Origin: Methylophaga sp.
GTDB lineage: Bacteria; Pseudomonadota; Gammaproteobacteria; Nitrosococcales; Methylophagaceae
NCBI GenBank assembly: GCA_002706095.1
Contig: PAJP01000022.1
Location: forward strand, 112,151 to 176,150
Direction: 5' to 3'
Length of the DNA stretch: 64,000 bases
Position 1 is the stretch's first letter; every line of letters starts with the position of its first letter. A program made the translations under genes and the position numbers. Positions 1 to 8,715 of the stretch are shown here, in pieces. The notes under the pieces are model-generated. The model ran no database searches. It worked only from the letters and a program-made list of their open reading frames with translations, and was not told the DNA's origin.

Positions 1-421
1 TCAAGCCATCATGGTGGCTAAAGAAATTAAACAGCTACAGTGGGAAACGATTGCCAACACCATCGGTATGTCCACTGTGTGGACCACTTCAGCTTGCATG
101 GGCATGAATAGCATGCCAGCCGAAAAAGCACATGCTTTATGTGAACTTTTAGAACTACCAGCCGAAGTCAAAACAGCACTTGAGGCTTACCCGATAAAAA
201 GTTGGGATGAGAGCGTGCCTAAAGATCCATTGATTTATCGCCTCTATGAAATTGTTGGCGTATATGGCCCCACTCTGAAAGAAGTCATTCAAGAAAAGTT
301 TGGCGATGGCATTATGAGTGCCATTGATTTTAATATGTCGGTAGAGCGGGAACACGACCCCAAGGGGGATCGTGTTGTTGTGACAATGAATGGCAAATTT
401 TTACCTTATAAAGCCTGGTAA
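1..421 (+). CDS. cynS: Cyanate hydratase (cyanase), 5'-truncated
   Basis: Cyanase converts cyanate plus bicarbonate to ammonia and CO2 in the cytoplasm, detoxifying cyanate and supplying nitrogen. The frame is open from the window edge; about 139 of the usual ~156 residues are visible, so the N-terminus lies to the left. An in-frame ATG at 11 is internal, because the upstream codons still align with the family. The C-terminal catalytic domain is intact: YRLYE carries the Arg and Glu of the active site, and FGDGIMSAIDF carries the catalytic Ser. The protein ends in the usual GKFLPYK-type tail. A strong terminator follows directly. The operon context to the left is not visible. Confidence 0.93.
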   Translation, partial: QAIMVAKEIKQLQWETIANTIGMSTVWTTSACMGMNSMPAEKAHALCELLELPAEVKTALEAYPIKSWDESVPKDPLIYRLYEIVGVYGPTLKEVIQEKFGDGIMSAIDFNMSVEREHDPKGDRVVVTMNGKFLPYKAW

Positions 422-434
422 GTTGCCCCTTGGT

Positions 435-472
435 GAAGGGAGATAAACCTCGGTTTTCTCCCTTCTTTTTTT
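435..472 (+). terminator. Rho-independent terminator after cynS
   Basis: A 9-bp perfect stem (GAAGGGAGA pairing with TCTCCCTTC) is followed by a seven-T run at 466-472. It lies 14 bases after the cynS stop and just before the 3' end of the convergent clpB gene. The minus strand has no equivalent U-tract, so it serves cynS. Confidence 0.85.
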
Positions 473-480
473 CTCATGTT

Positions 481-3066
481 TTAGTGAAGCTTCAGTTCTT
501 TGAAAACCAGTTTATCGGCTTCAACATCGATATTGACGGTATCACCCGCTGAGAACTTACCTGACAATAAGTCCTGCGCCAGAGGGTTTTCAATCTCCTG
601 TTGAATCACGCGTTTCAGTGGTCTTGCACCATAGACAGGGTCAAAGCCTTCTGAAGCAATCAAATCCAAAGCCTCATCAGATAACATCAGCTTCATCTCA
701 CGCTCGGCCAGTCTTGCACGCAGATGAGATAACTGAATCTCAGCAATCGCACGGATTTGCGCCTGTTGTAATGGATGGAATACCACCACATCATCAACCC
801 GGTTGATAAACTCCGGACGGAAATGTTGTGCCACAATCTCCATGACCGCCGCCTTCATGGCGTCATAATTTTCTTCACCGGCCATTTCCTGAATCACGCT
901 TGAGCCCAGATTAGAGGTCATCACAATAACGGTATTACGAAAATCAACCGTGCGCCCCTGTCCATCAGTCAAACGGCCATCGTCCAACACCTGAAGCAGG
1001 ATGTTAAAGACATCCGGATGGGCTTTTTCCACCTCATCTAACAAGATGACAGAATAAGGTTTACGTCTGACAGCTTCCGTCAAATAGCCACCTTCCTCAT
1101 ACCCAACATAACCAGGCGGCGCACCGACCAGACGAGCGACGGAATGTTTTTCCATAAACTCAGACATATCAATTCGAATCATCGCGTCCTGTGTATCAAA
1201 CAGGAAGTTAGCCAGTGATTTACACAATTCTGTTTTACCCACACCTGTAGGCCCTAAAAACAGGAACGAGCCATTGGGACGTTGCGGATCAGATAAGCCT
1301 GCTCGACTTCTACGAATCGCATTGGCCACTGAGGTAACCGCTTCATCTTGACCAATCACTGTTTCGTGTAAGGCGTCGTCCATTTTCAGCAGTTTGTCAC
1401 GTTCACCTTCCAGCATTTTAGAGATCGGAATGCCCGTCCATTTGGACACTACTTCAGCGATTTCCTCTTCACCCACTTTATTACGTAACAAGGTGAATTC
1501 TTGCATCTCGGCTTCTGTCGCCAGTTTCAGTTGTTTTTCCAACTCTGGAATACGTCCATATTGTAGTTTCGCCATTTTTTCATAATCAGCATTACGATTA
1601 GCTGCATCAAGTTCAAGACGCGCTTTTTCCAGCTCTTCTTTTACGTGCTGACTACCGTGTAGCGACGCTTTCTCAGACTTCCAGACTTCTTCCAGATCAG
1701 TATATTCTCTGGCCAGTTTTTTCATCTCGGTCTCAAGCGTTTCCAGTCGTTTTTTAGAGGCATCATCACTTTGTTTTTTCAGTGCCATGCGTTCAATTTT
1801 TAATTGAATCAAACGACGCTCCAGGCGATCTAAGACCTCTGGCTTGGAATCGATTTCCATACGAATGCGACTGGCGGCTTCATCAATAAGGTCAATCGCT
1901 TTATCTGGTAACTTTCTGTCTGTAATGTAACGGTTGGACAAGGTCGCCGCAGCCACAATCGCCGGATCCGTAATATCGACACCATGATGGACTTCATAGC
2001 GTTCTGTCAGTCCACGTAAGATGGCGATGGTCGATTCGACCGTAGGCTCACCAACGAGCACTTTTTGGAAGCGACGCTCTAAAGCCGCATCTTTTTCCAC
2101 ATACTGACGATATTCATTTAAGGTGGTTGCACCGATACAGTGAAGTTCACCACGCGCCAGTGCTGGCTTGAGCATATTACCAGCATCCATCGCGCCTTCC
2201 GCTTTACCGGCCCCTACCATGGTATGAATTTCGTCAATAAACAGAATAATCTGACCTTCTTGTTTCGATAGATCATTCAAAACAGCTTTCAGGCGTTCTT
2301 CAAACTCACCACGGAATTTAGCACCGGCAATCAAAGACCCCATATCCAGCGCTAAAACCCGTTTATTTTTCATACCATCAGGCACTTCACCATTGACGAT
2401 ACGTTGTGCTAATCCTTCCACAATGGCGGTTTTACCGACACCAGGTTCACCGATAAGAACGGGGTTATTTTTAGTACGGCGCTGTAAGACTTGAACAGTA
2501 CGACGAATTTCATCATCACGACCAATCACCGGATCTAATTTGCCTGCTTCAGCTCTTGCTGTCAGATCAATGGTGTATTTCTCCAAGGCCTGCCGTTGTT
2601 CTTCTGCATTTGGATCAGTCACGCGCTCCCCTCCACGAATCTTATCGATGGCGTTATTAATCGCCGTTTTGTTACCACCATGCTGTCGTAATAGATCGCC
2701 ATGTTGGTTTTTATCTTCTGCCAATGCCAATACAAACAGTTCACTGGAAATGTACTGATCCTGACGTTTTTGTGCCAGCTTATCGGTTTGATTTAATAAC
2801 CGGCTTAAGTCTTGTGAAACATGGATATCACCATTGCCACCTTCCACTTGGGCCAGTCGTGATAACTGCTGTTCTAACTCCGCTTGATAAGCGGCAACAC
2901 TGACACCACTCTGAGCCAGAATCGGTTTGACACTGCCATTTTGTTGTTGCAACAAAGCCAACATTAAATGTACAGGTTCAATGAACTGATGATCTTGCCC
3001 GACAGCCATACTTTGGGCAGCAGCGAGTGCTTCCTGAAATTTACTGGTTAATTTATCGATTTGCAT
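481..3066 (-). CDS. clpB: ATP-dependent disaggregase ClpB
   Basis: A 861-residue Hsp104/ClpB-family AAA+ chaperone that, with DnaK, pulls polypeptides out of aggregates through its hexameric pore. Domains in order: N-terminal Clp domain (about 1-145), AAA1 with Walker A GEPGVGKT near residue 206 and Walker B ILFIDEIH, the coiled-coil middle domain (about 400-530) that distinguishes ClpB from ClpA, AAA2 with Walker A GPTGVGKT near 605 and Walker [12 protein letters not shown], and the small C-terminal domain. Length matches E. coli ClpB closely. The start ATG begins the family-typical N-terminus. Upstream lies a good heat-shock (sigma-32) promoter match, so heat induction is likely. It converges with cynS across a 59-base gap. 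Confidence 0.98.
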   Translation of the reverse strand: MQIDKLTSKFQEALAAAQSMAVGQDHQFIEPVHLMLALLQQQNGSVKPILAQSGVSVAAYQAELEQQLSRLAQVEGGNGDIHVSQDLSRLLNQTDKLAQKRQDQYISSELFVLALAEDKNQHGDLLRQHGGNKTAINNAIDKIRGGERVTDPNAEEQRQALEKYTIDLTARAEAGKLDPVIGRDDEIRRTVQVLQRRTKNNPVLIGEPGVGKTAIVEGLAQRIVNGEVPDGMKNKRVLALDMGSLIAGAKFRGEFEERLKAVLNDLSKQEGQIILFIDEIHTMVGAGKAEGAMDAGNMLKPALARGELHCIGATTLNEYRQYVEKDAALERRFQKVLVGEPTVESTIAILRGLTERYEVHHGVDITDPAIVAAATLSNRYITDRKLPDKAIDLIDEAASRIRMEIDSKPEVLDRLERRLIQLKIERMALKKQSDDASKKRLETLETEMKKLAREYTDLEEVWKSEKASLHGSQHVKEELEKARLELDAANRNADYEKMAKLQYGRIPELEKQLKLATEAEMQEFTLLRNKVGEEEIAEVVSKWTGIPISKMLEGERDKLLKMDDALHETVIGQDEAVTSVANAIRRSRAGLSDPQRPNGSFLFLGPTGVGKTELCKSLANFLFDTQDAMIRIDMSEFMEKHSVARLVGAPPGYVGYEEGGYLTEAVRRKPYSVILLDEVEKAHPDVFNILLQVLDDGRLTDGQGRTVDFRNTVIVMTSNLGSSVIQEMAGEENYDAMKAAVMEIVAQHFRPEFINRVDDVVVFHPLQQAQIRAIAEIQLSHLRARLAEREMKLMLSDEALDLIASEGFDPVYGARPLKRVIQQEIENPLAQDLLSGKFSAGDTVNIDVEADKLVFKELKLH

Positions 3067-3102
3067 AAGAGGTATTTCCCCTAAAAAAGTAAGTTAATAC
3101 AG

Positions 3103-3131
3103 AAATGGGGTAAGCCTCGATAAAAATCAAG
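3103..3131 (-). promoter_or_regulatory. Sigma-32 (heat-shock) promoter of clpB
   Basis: On the minus strand CTTGAT (3131-3126) is followed by a 15-base spacer and CCCCATTT (3110-3103). This fits the RpoH consensus CTTGAAA-N11-16-CCCCATnT with one mismatch in the shown -35 bases. Transcription would start about 35 bases upstream of the clpB ATG. The -35 element overlaps the stop codon of the upstream acyltransferase gene. Confidence 0.8.
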
Positions 3132-3798
3132 AGAACGAATGTGGATGTTTTTGCATGGTCTCGATATGACGCGTTAATTCAGCTTTAAGACCATCTATTT
3201 CCATCGCAGGTGGCAATATTTTGCCAACCGTTAAAACAACTCGGCTGGGCACAAAAGGCGCGAGTAACACGTGTCCCTGTGCTGTAATACCATCCAATCG
3301 CAGTGGATATATCGGTGTATTTGTCCATATGGCTAAGCGAACAACGCCTGCTTTTATTGGTCTTGGTGGATCGCTATCTAAATGAATTTTGCCGTGAGGA
3401 AATAAGGCGATTACCTCTCCCTGCTCCAGAGCACGCCTTGCCGCTCGCAATGCTTGTTCTGCTCTACCCTTGCGATCAACAGGAATACAACCTGCCGCTT
3501 TGAAAATCCAGTGAAGAACGGGGCGATGGTATTCCTCTGAGGCGATCAGAAACCGTAATGGTCGACGGCTCGCCGCAATCAGCAATAAAGGATCAAGCCC
3601 GGAAACATGGTTTGCAGCCACAATCGCTGGGCCTTGTTCTGGCAAGGGTAACACCAGACCAGGATGACGATGTAACACTTTGCAGAGAAGGCGGGTTAGC
3701 CCATCCAGCCAGTTCACATGCATGCCACCCCAGTCAGCGCGTGACTGAGATAAACACAAGATAAAAAAGGCGAAAACAAGAATAAGCGTTATCCACAT
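3127..3798 (-). CDS. Lysophospholipid acyltransferase family protein (PlsC-like)
   Basis: A 223-residue membrane-associated acyltransferase of the PlsC/LPLAT family, which transfers an acyl chain to a lysophospholipid or related acceptor. An N-terminal hydrophobic segment (about 3-18) precedes the catalytic motif NHVSGLDP (HX4D, about residues 64-69). The second family block reads FPHGKIH, a variant of the common FPEGTRS, so the substrate need not be 1-acylglycerol-3-phosphate. The ATG at 3798 is chosen because it lies 4 bases after the yciO stop and has GAGAG eight bases upstream. An in-frame ATG at 3837 would overlap yciO. It is probably co-transcribed with yciO. The substrate is not determinable here. 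Confidence 0.8.
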   Translation of the reverse strand: MWITLILVFAFFILCLSQSRADWGGMHVNWLDGLTRLLCKVLHRHPGLVLPLPEQGPAIVAANHVSGLDPLLLIAASRRPLRFLIASEEYHRPVLHWIFKAAGCIPVDRKGRAEQALRAARRALEQGEVIALFPHGKIHLDSDPPRPIKAGVVRLAIWTNTPIYPLRLDGITAQGHVLLAPFVPSRVVLTVGKILPPAMEIDGLKAELTRHIETMQKHPHSFS

Positions 3799-3802
3799 AC
3801 GC

Positions 3803-4426
3803 TTAACTCTCAAACGGCGCAGTATCTCCCATGCCATGTCGGGTGACTTCAGGTAAGTCATCAACAAATTCAACCACGGTGGTGGGTTCTGCACCACAGG
3901 CACCGCCATCAATAATTAGATCCACCTGCTTACCAATGGCATCAACAATGTCATCGGCATCGGTCATGGGCATATCATCACCAGGTAAAATCAAGGTTGA
4001 ACTCATTAAAGGCTCATTCAGTTCTTCCAACAGTGCCAATGCAATCGTGTGTTCCGGAATGCGTAAACCTATGGTTTTTCGTTTGGGATGCTGTAATTTT
4101 CGAGGTACTTCCTTGGTCGCCGGTAAAATAAAGGTGTAAGGACCGGGAGTGTAGGCCTTTAAAAGACGAAAGACCGCATTGTTGAATTTTGCATAGGTTG
4201 AGAGTTCTGATAAATCCCGACACACCAAAGTAAAGTTATGATCGACATCCAGTTGGCGAATCCGACGCAGTCGTTCCATGGCATTGTTATCACCAATCTG
4301 GCATCCCAGTGCATAACCAGAGTCAGTGGGGTAGACAATCAAACCACCACGACGAATAATTTCGCAGGCCTGTTTGATGAGTCTGACCTGAGGATTCTCT
4401 GGATGTATTTGAAAAAACTGGCTCAT
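3803..4426 (-). CDS. yciO: YciO family protein (Sua5/YrdC-like)
   Basis: A 207-residue protein with the YrdC/Sua5 fold, very close to E. coli YciO in length and opening (MSQFFQIHP). The conserved KxR-type nucleotide-binding elements VYPTDSGYALGC, CRDLSELSTYA and PGPYTFILPAT are present. Sua5/TsaC proteins make threonylcarbamoyl-AMP for tRNA t6A; YciO is a paralogue whose physiological role is less settled, so I assign the family only. It lies 26 bases downstream of the PHP nuclease gene and just upstream of the acyltransferase on the same strand, probably as one operon. Confidence 0.93.
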   Translation of the reverse strand: MSQFFQIHPENPQVRLIKQACEIIRRGGLIVYPTDSGYALGCQIGDNNAMERLRRIRQLDVDHNFTLVCRDLSELSTYAKFNNAVFRLLKAYTPGPYTFILPATKEVPRKLQHPKRKTIGLRIPEHTIALALLEELNEPLMSSTLILPGDDMPMTDADDIVDAIGKQVDLIIDGGACGAEPTTVVEFVDDLPEVTRHGMGDTAPFES

Positions 4427-4452
4427 ATGAAATCACTTTATAAAATTTGGTC

Positions 4453-5286
4453 TTAATTCACCCATGTAGACCAGATGGGTGTCACATTTGGCGGCAAGTC
4501 TGTCATTTTACCGAGTTCAGTATAGCTATTGTCAGGGCTGTGAAAGTCGGAGCCTGCAGAAGCCAGCAAATCAAATTCTGTTGCCAGTCGTGCCATTGTT
4601 CTCACCTCTTCCGGGTGCTGAGAGCCTGATGCAACTTCAATACCCGCCCCGCCCAGATCTTTAAATTCAGCGACTAATTTCCGACGTTTTGTCGCCGTCA
4701 TTTTATACCGTGCAGGATGCGCTATCACGGCTTGTCCACCAGCAGCATTAATCCAGTTAACGGTCTCTTCGAGGCTGGCCCAATTGCCACTGACATACCC
4801 CGGTTTGTTACGAACCAAAAAGCGCTTAAACACATCCTTCATATCTTTTGCATAGCCTTTTTCAACTAAAAAGCGAGCAAAATGTACACGTCCCATCATC
4901 GTTTCAGATGCATATTGACTCGCGCCCTCATAAGCGCCAGAGATGCCGGCTTTCTCTAAACGGGTTGCAATATCTATGGCTCGCTGACGCCGATAATCTC
5001 GCAAAGCTGATAATCCTTCCTGCAAAGCCGCATTATCAATATCAATTTGCAGACCGACAATATGCACGGTCGCACCATGCCAGCTGACGGAGATTTCTAC
5101 CCCAGGAATCAGAACAAGATCCTGAGACAGAGCCTCCTTCATCGCCTGTCTGATGCCTTCTGTTCCATCATGGTCTGTCAACGCAAGATGAGTAACACCT
5201 TGCTGCTTGGCGCGCGATACCAACGCTTCTGGTGTGAGCGAACCATCAGAAGCGGTGGAATGGGTATGTAAGTCAAACTGAGTCAT
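4453..5286 (-). CDS. rnm: PHP-domain phosphoesterase, RNase AM / YciV family
   Basis: A 277-residue PHP-domain metal-dependent hydrolase. Family members from E. coli (YciV, RNase AM) hydrolyse 3',5'-nucleotide bisphosphates and trim RNA 5' ends exonucleolytically. Metal-binding motifs are visible: HTHSTASDG near residues 7-15, LALTDHDG, IPGVEIS, VIAHPARY and AGSDFHS. I start it at the ATG at 5286 (MTQFDLHTHS), where the family begins. The open frame extends 27 codons further, but that would run past the divergent yciB start. Position beside yciO, back to back with yciB-yciI-bolA, is a common gammaproteobacterial arrangement. Confidence 0.9.
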   Translation of the reverse strand: MTQFDLHTHSTASDGSLTPEALVSRAKQQGVTHLALTDHDGTEGIRQAMKEALSQDLVLIPGVEISVSWHGATVHIVGLQIDIDNAALQEGLSALRDYRRQRAIDIATRLEKAGISGAYEGASQYASETMMGRVHFARFLVEKGYAKDMKDVFKRFLVRNKPGYVSGNWASLEETVNWINAAGGQAVIAHPARYKMTATKRRKLVAEFKDLGGAGIEVASGSQHPEEVRTMARLATEFDLLASAGSDFHSPDNSYTELGKMTDLPPNVTPIWSTWVN

Positions 5287-5339
5287 AGGTGATATTTTAC
5301 GATAGAATGCAGACATCCTGCTTGAAGTGAAAAAACGAA

Positions 5340-5918
5340 ATGAAATTATTCTTCGATTTCCTGCCAATAGTGTTGTTTTTTGTAGCGTACAAGTTCGGCG
5401 GCGGAGAGTACACGTTTAATGGCATTAGCTATCAGTTAGAAGGTATCTATGTCGCGACCGCCGTCATGATTGTGGTCAGTTTATTACAGGTTTGCATCAC
5501 TTGGTTGTTGTATCGAAAAGTCGAACGTGCGCATTTAATCACTCTGGCCTTAGTACTAGTGTTAGGCGGGCTGACGCTCTGGTTACATACCCCGGACTTT
5601 ATTAAGTGGAAACCCACGGCAGTAAACTGGTTATTCGCATTAGTCTTTATAGCGGCTTATCTGTTTACCGATAAATCGTTGCTGGAACGAATGATGGCGG
5701 ATCATATTCAATTACCAGCCAAAGTCTGGACTCGTCTCAACCTGGCCTGGGTCGCTTTTTTTATATTATCCGGTCTCGTTAACCTGTATGTGGCCTTTAA
5801 CTATGATGAAGCTACGTGGGTTAACTTCAAATTATTTGGCATGTTAGGACTAACCATCGTCTTTGTTGTGGCACAGTCCATTTATTTGGCCAAACATGCT
5901 GTAGAAGTAAAAAAATAG
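5340..5918 (+). CDS. yciB: Inner membrane-spanning protein YciB (septation protein A)
   Basis: A 192-residue protein with about five membrane helices and the family opening MKLFFDFLPIVLFFVAYKF. It matches YciB/IspZ in full length, including the conserved AVNWLFALVF and WVNFKLFG segments. YciB is a cytoplasmic-membrane protein linked to cell-envelope synthesis and septation; its biochemical activity is not established. It leads a plus-strand cluster with yciI (12-base gap) and bolA, and is divergent from the PHP gene with 53 bases between starts. Confidence 0.93.
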   Translation: MKLFFDFLPIVLFFVAYKFGGGEYTFNGISYQLEGIYVATAVMIVVSLLQVCITWLLYRKVERAHLITLALVLVLGGLTLWLHTPDFIKWKPTAVNWLFALVFIAAYLFTDKSLLERMMADHIQLPAKVWTRLNLAWVAFFILSGLVNLYVAFNYDEATWVNFKLFGMLGLTIVFVVAQSIYLAKHAVEVKK

Positions 5919-5930
5919 GGATTGTGAATT

Positions 5931-6230
5931 ATGTTATATGCCATTATCAGCGAAGATAATCCAGACAGTCTCAGCAAGCGTCTTGCTGCCAGACCTGCGC
6001 ATTTGGAACGTCTTCAAGTACTACAGAACCAAGGCCGTCTTGTTTTGGCTGGTCCTCACCCTGCTGTTGACACAGAAGCCCCGGGAGAAGCTGGATTCAG
6101 TGGTAGTCTGGTTGTTGCTGAGTTTGACAGCCTTGAACAAGCACAATCATGGGCAGCAGAAGATCCTTATGTGGATGCTGATGTCTACGCCAACGTCACC
6201 GTTAAACCCTTTAAAAAAGTCTTACCATGA
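5931..6230 (+). CDS. yciI: YciI family protein
   Basis: A 99-residue protein of the YCII domain family (ferredoxin-like alpha/beta barrel fold). Visible family features are the N-terminal [11 protein letters not shown] strand, the RPAHLERL helix with its conserved His, [11 protein letters not shown] and the C-terminal [17 protein letters not shown] block. The conserved His and Asp suggest acid-base chemistry, but E. coli YciI has no proven physiological reaction, so none is given. It overlaps bolA by 4 bases (ATGA), indicating translational coupling. Confidence 0.9.
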   Translation: MLYAIISEDNPDSLSKRLAARPAHLERLQVLQNQGRLVLAGPHPAVDTEAPGEAGFSGSLVVAEFDSLEQAQSWAAEDPYVDADVYANVTVKPFKKVLP

Positions 6231-6493
6231 GCACCATTGACGATATCAAAACTGCACTGCAAGCCCTATCACCAGAACTGATTGAAATTGAAGATGACAG
6301 CGATAAACATGCTGGTCATGCTGGCAATACAGGTGGTGGTCATTACAACGTGCTGATTGTCAGTAACGCCTTCTCAGGCTTAACACTTATCAAACGTCAT
6401 CGTTTGGTTTTTGAGCAGGTTGAATCTCTGATGAAATCGAAAATTCACGCCTTGAGTATTCAGGCAAAAACGCCTGCCGAATATCACGTGTAG
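6227..6493 (+). CDS. BolA family protein
   Basis: An 88-residue BolA-fold protein. BolA proteins pair with monothiol glutaredoxins to handle [2Fe-2S] clusters, and some also bind DNA. The family signature DDSDKHAGH...[10 protein letters not shown] and the invariant C-terminal His in [12 protein letters not shown] are present. The class II KH-like core is complete. The start overlaps the yciI stop by 4 bases. Whether it is the morphogene BolA or the IbaG paralogue cannot be settled from one copy; the yciB-yciI-bolA order favours a BolA-type member of this conserved cluster. Confidence 0.92.
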   Translation: MSTIDDIKTALQALSPELIEIEDDSDKHAGHAGNTGGGHYNVLIVSNAFSGLTLIKRHRLVFEQVESLMKSKIHALSIQAKTPAEYHV

Positions 6494-6504
6494 CTCATAC
6501 CACC

Positions 6505-8712
6505 ATGGCTGAAAATGCTGATCTTAAGCAAAAAAACCAAGCCTTTTTGCAAGGATTAGAAAAACAACGTCTTAACAAAGATTGCCTGCGAATTATTGAT
6601 TTACGAGGCAAGGTAAGCGGGGAATGTCAGGCCTATGAGTTTGGTGGCCGTCGACATTATTTGGATGATAGAGCTTATCTCCTAGTCAAACAACTCATGC
6701 AGCGTACTCAGGGCCGCTACACCGTGGCAGTCTACGAAGCCGTACTGAAAACGATCAGACAATTAGAACAGGCCAGTATCACGGATGAGCCAAGGGAAGA
6801 TGACCAAACAAAAATTCAACGACTGAAGCTGGATGAGAATTTTGCCCGAGCAGAGCAACGACTGAATTTTAGTACGCCCATCAAACTTCGGATGGCAGAT
6901 GTGCTATACAGCGGCCATACCGTCAATATATCTTCAACGGCCATCCGGGTCACGATCAAACGTAGTTATACATTACACATTGGCGACTCTGTGACGGTTG
7001 AATTTAGCGAGCTTGCAGAAAAACACCGGCACACTTTTCTCTCGCTTCAGCGTTATCAGATATTAAAACTGGAACACGATGAAGCCTACTCCACCCTCAT
7101 TCTTACCCAAGAAAACGCGGATATGGAATTTGTAGAGTGGATGTCTGGCTTTATTGAACACCTGGCTAAACAGCGTCATATTGATACCGAGTATGAGCTA
7201 CTCAATTTACAAAAAGCTTTTTATCGACGCCTTTGGGTTAATCATCTTGCTTACCCGGTATTGTGGCAAGTGCAATATGCAGACTACCCGGATTATCAGG
7301 CTATTTTTTGTGCTGCTGAAGCACACTGGCAGACGCAACATTGGCAAACCAACCTGAGTGCACTGATTGAGAGTCTGCCAGCGCCTGAGCAGAAACAACA
7401 AGAGAAACGATTGATTTTGATCGGTGACAAACGCTTATGTTTTTCTTCATTAAAATCAGACAAGCAAGTCAGCGCATTACTTAATCACGCTAATATAGAG
7501 CAACAGCACCTGTTTCTGATGCTGCGAAGCCCAATCCAAATTGATGATTCTGTGTCTGCATCATCTCTGAGCATGCTCAAGGAACATGCTCCAGCCTACG
7601 CAGAACAGCTAGCAAATAATCTGCACTATCCACAATATGCTATTCGTTTGATCGACTTACAAACCGCGCTATCAGACACCGAAATCAAATCTACACATAC
7701 GCAAGAGAGTACGCCAGAATGTTATGACATCCCGATGTGGGAGTTAAATGATTTGCCTACGCCATATGCCTTGAGTCATGTTATTAAACGCCAGGTTCAG
7801 CGATATCATATCCGTACTCCGGTCACCTTACATATCAATGAGCAAGAGTGGAATAGCACCAGTGTGGATGTCTCAAGTCATGGTTTATCAGTGACGCTAC
7901 CATTAAACGTTGAACTGACTCTGGATAAAGTCGTTTATGTTGATTTTCCTCGCTGGCAAAGTCAGACAAAAAAGGTCAGTCTGCAACGTATTCCCTATCA
8001 ACTCAAAAATAAAAAACGCTGGGAGAACAAGTATCAACTGGGGTTTGAACGCATTCATGAGCATTGCTCCGCCAGCCAGAATCAGTTTTTTGACAACATC
8101 ATTGCCAGCAACCATTCACAACTCAAACAAAATCATGATGACCTGATACAGCATCATGAAAGTCGTTTATTCCTCCCCTGCTTACTTACTACCTCAGAAT
8201 CGATTCCGCTATTTCTGGGCGTCGATGAATCAGGTCAGAGACACATCTCGGTCATTGGCTGCACGGAACGAAATGGTGCTGACCAGCATACGGATAATTT
8301 CTGGCGTTCTATCGAGATTCATCTAGCTGAACTGCATGAGCAAGTAAAAGGCTTGCAGGCTAAAGAAGGTGAATCACTGAACACCGCGTTATACGGATTT
8401 GAAACCCACCATGACCAATGGCAGTGGATGTTTGATCATCAGTTTATGACGCAAAGGGATAAGGATCGTTTTCTTCAGCGTGGGCTATCAGCCAAACAAT
8501 TTCATGCATTTCAATGCTTTGTCAGCCCAATCAATGACAGAGAAGCTGATGAGCAGACTGATCTTATACCGCAGCTGAACCAACAGCGGAGTCAACAAGC
8601 TCATCGCATAAAAATAATGCGTCAACAGTTATCTCAATTATTTGCACTGCTAGAACTGACCGATATAACGCAGTTAATATCGCTGAAATACGCAACAACT
8701 AACCCTGTATAG
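6505..8712 (+). CDS. Large protein with two PilZ-like domains
   Basis: A 735-residue soluble protein that I recognise only in part. The second PilZ-like domain has the c-di-GMP-binding pattern: RYHIR (RxxxR, near residue 433) followed by DVSSHG (DxSxxG, near 455). An earlier repeat has RLNFS near 118 and NISSTA near 140, so both motifs are degraded and it may no longer bind nucleotide. The remaining regions (about 190-420 and 520-735) show no catalytic motif I can name; tryptophan-rich helices dominate. It lies 11 bases after bolA and converges on pmbA with a 3-base gap. The likely role is c-di-GMP-responsive regulation, inferred from the domain alone. Confidence 0.75.
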   Translation: MAENADLKQKNQAFLQGLEKQRLNKDCLRIIDLRGKVSGECQAYEFGGRRHYLDDRAYLLVKQLMQRTQGRYTVAVYEAVLKTIRQLEQASITDEPREDDQTKIQRLKLDENFARAEQRLNFSTPIKLRMADVLYSGHTVNISSTAIRVTIKRSYTLHIGDSVTVEFSELAEKHRHTFLSLQRYQILKLEHDEAYSTLILTQENADMEFVEWMSGFIEHLAKQRHIDTEYELLNLQKAFYRRLWVNHLAYPVLWQVQYADYPDYQAIFCAAEAHWQTQHWQTNLSALIESLPAPEQKQQEKRLILIGDKRLCFSSLKSDKQVSALLNHANIEQQHLFLMLRSPIQIDDSVSASSLSMLKEHAPAYAEQLANNLHYPQYAIRLIDLQTALSDTEIKSTHTQESTPECYDIPMWELNDLPTPYALSHVIKRQVQRYHIRTPVTLHINEQEWNSTSVDVSSHGLSVTLPLNVELTLDKVVYVDFPRWQSQTKKVSLQRIPYQLKNKKRWENKYQLGFERIHEHCSASQNQFFDNIIASNHSQLKQNHDDLIQHHESRLFLPCLLTTSESIPLFLGVDESGQRHISVIGCTERNGADQHTDNFWRSIEIHLAELHEQVKGLQAKEGESLNTALYGFETHHDQWQWMFDHQFMTQRDKDRFLQRGLSAKQFHAFQCFVSPINDREADEQTDLIPQLNQQRSQQAHRIKIMRQQLSQLFALLELTDITQLISLKYATTNPV

Positions 8713-8715
8713 GCC

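Noticed and set aside
5938..6240. Overlapping frame within yciI as a separate gene
   Set aside because: The yciI reading frame is conserved over its length and coupled to bolA. The other frame has no start signal and an atypical composition.
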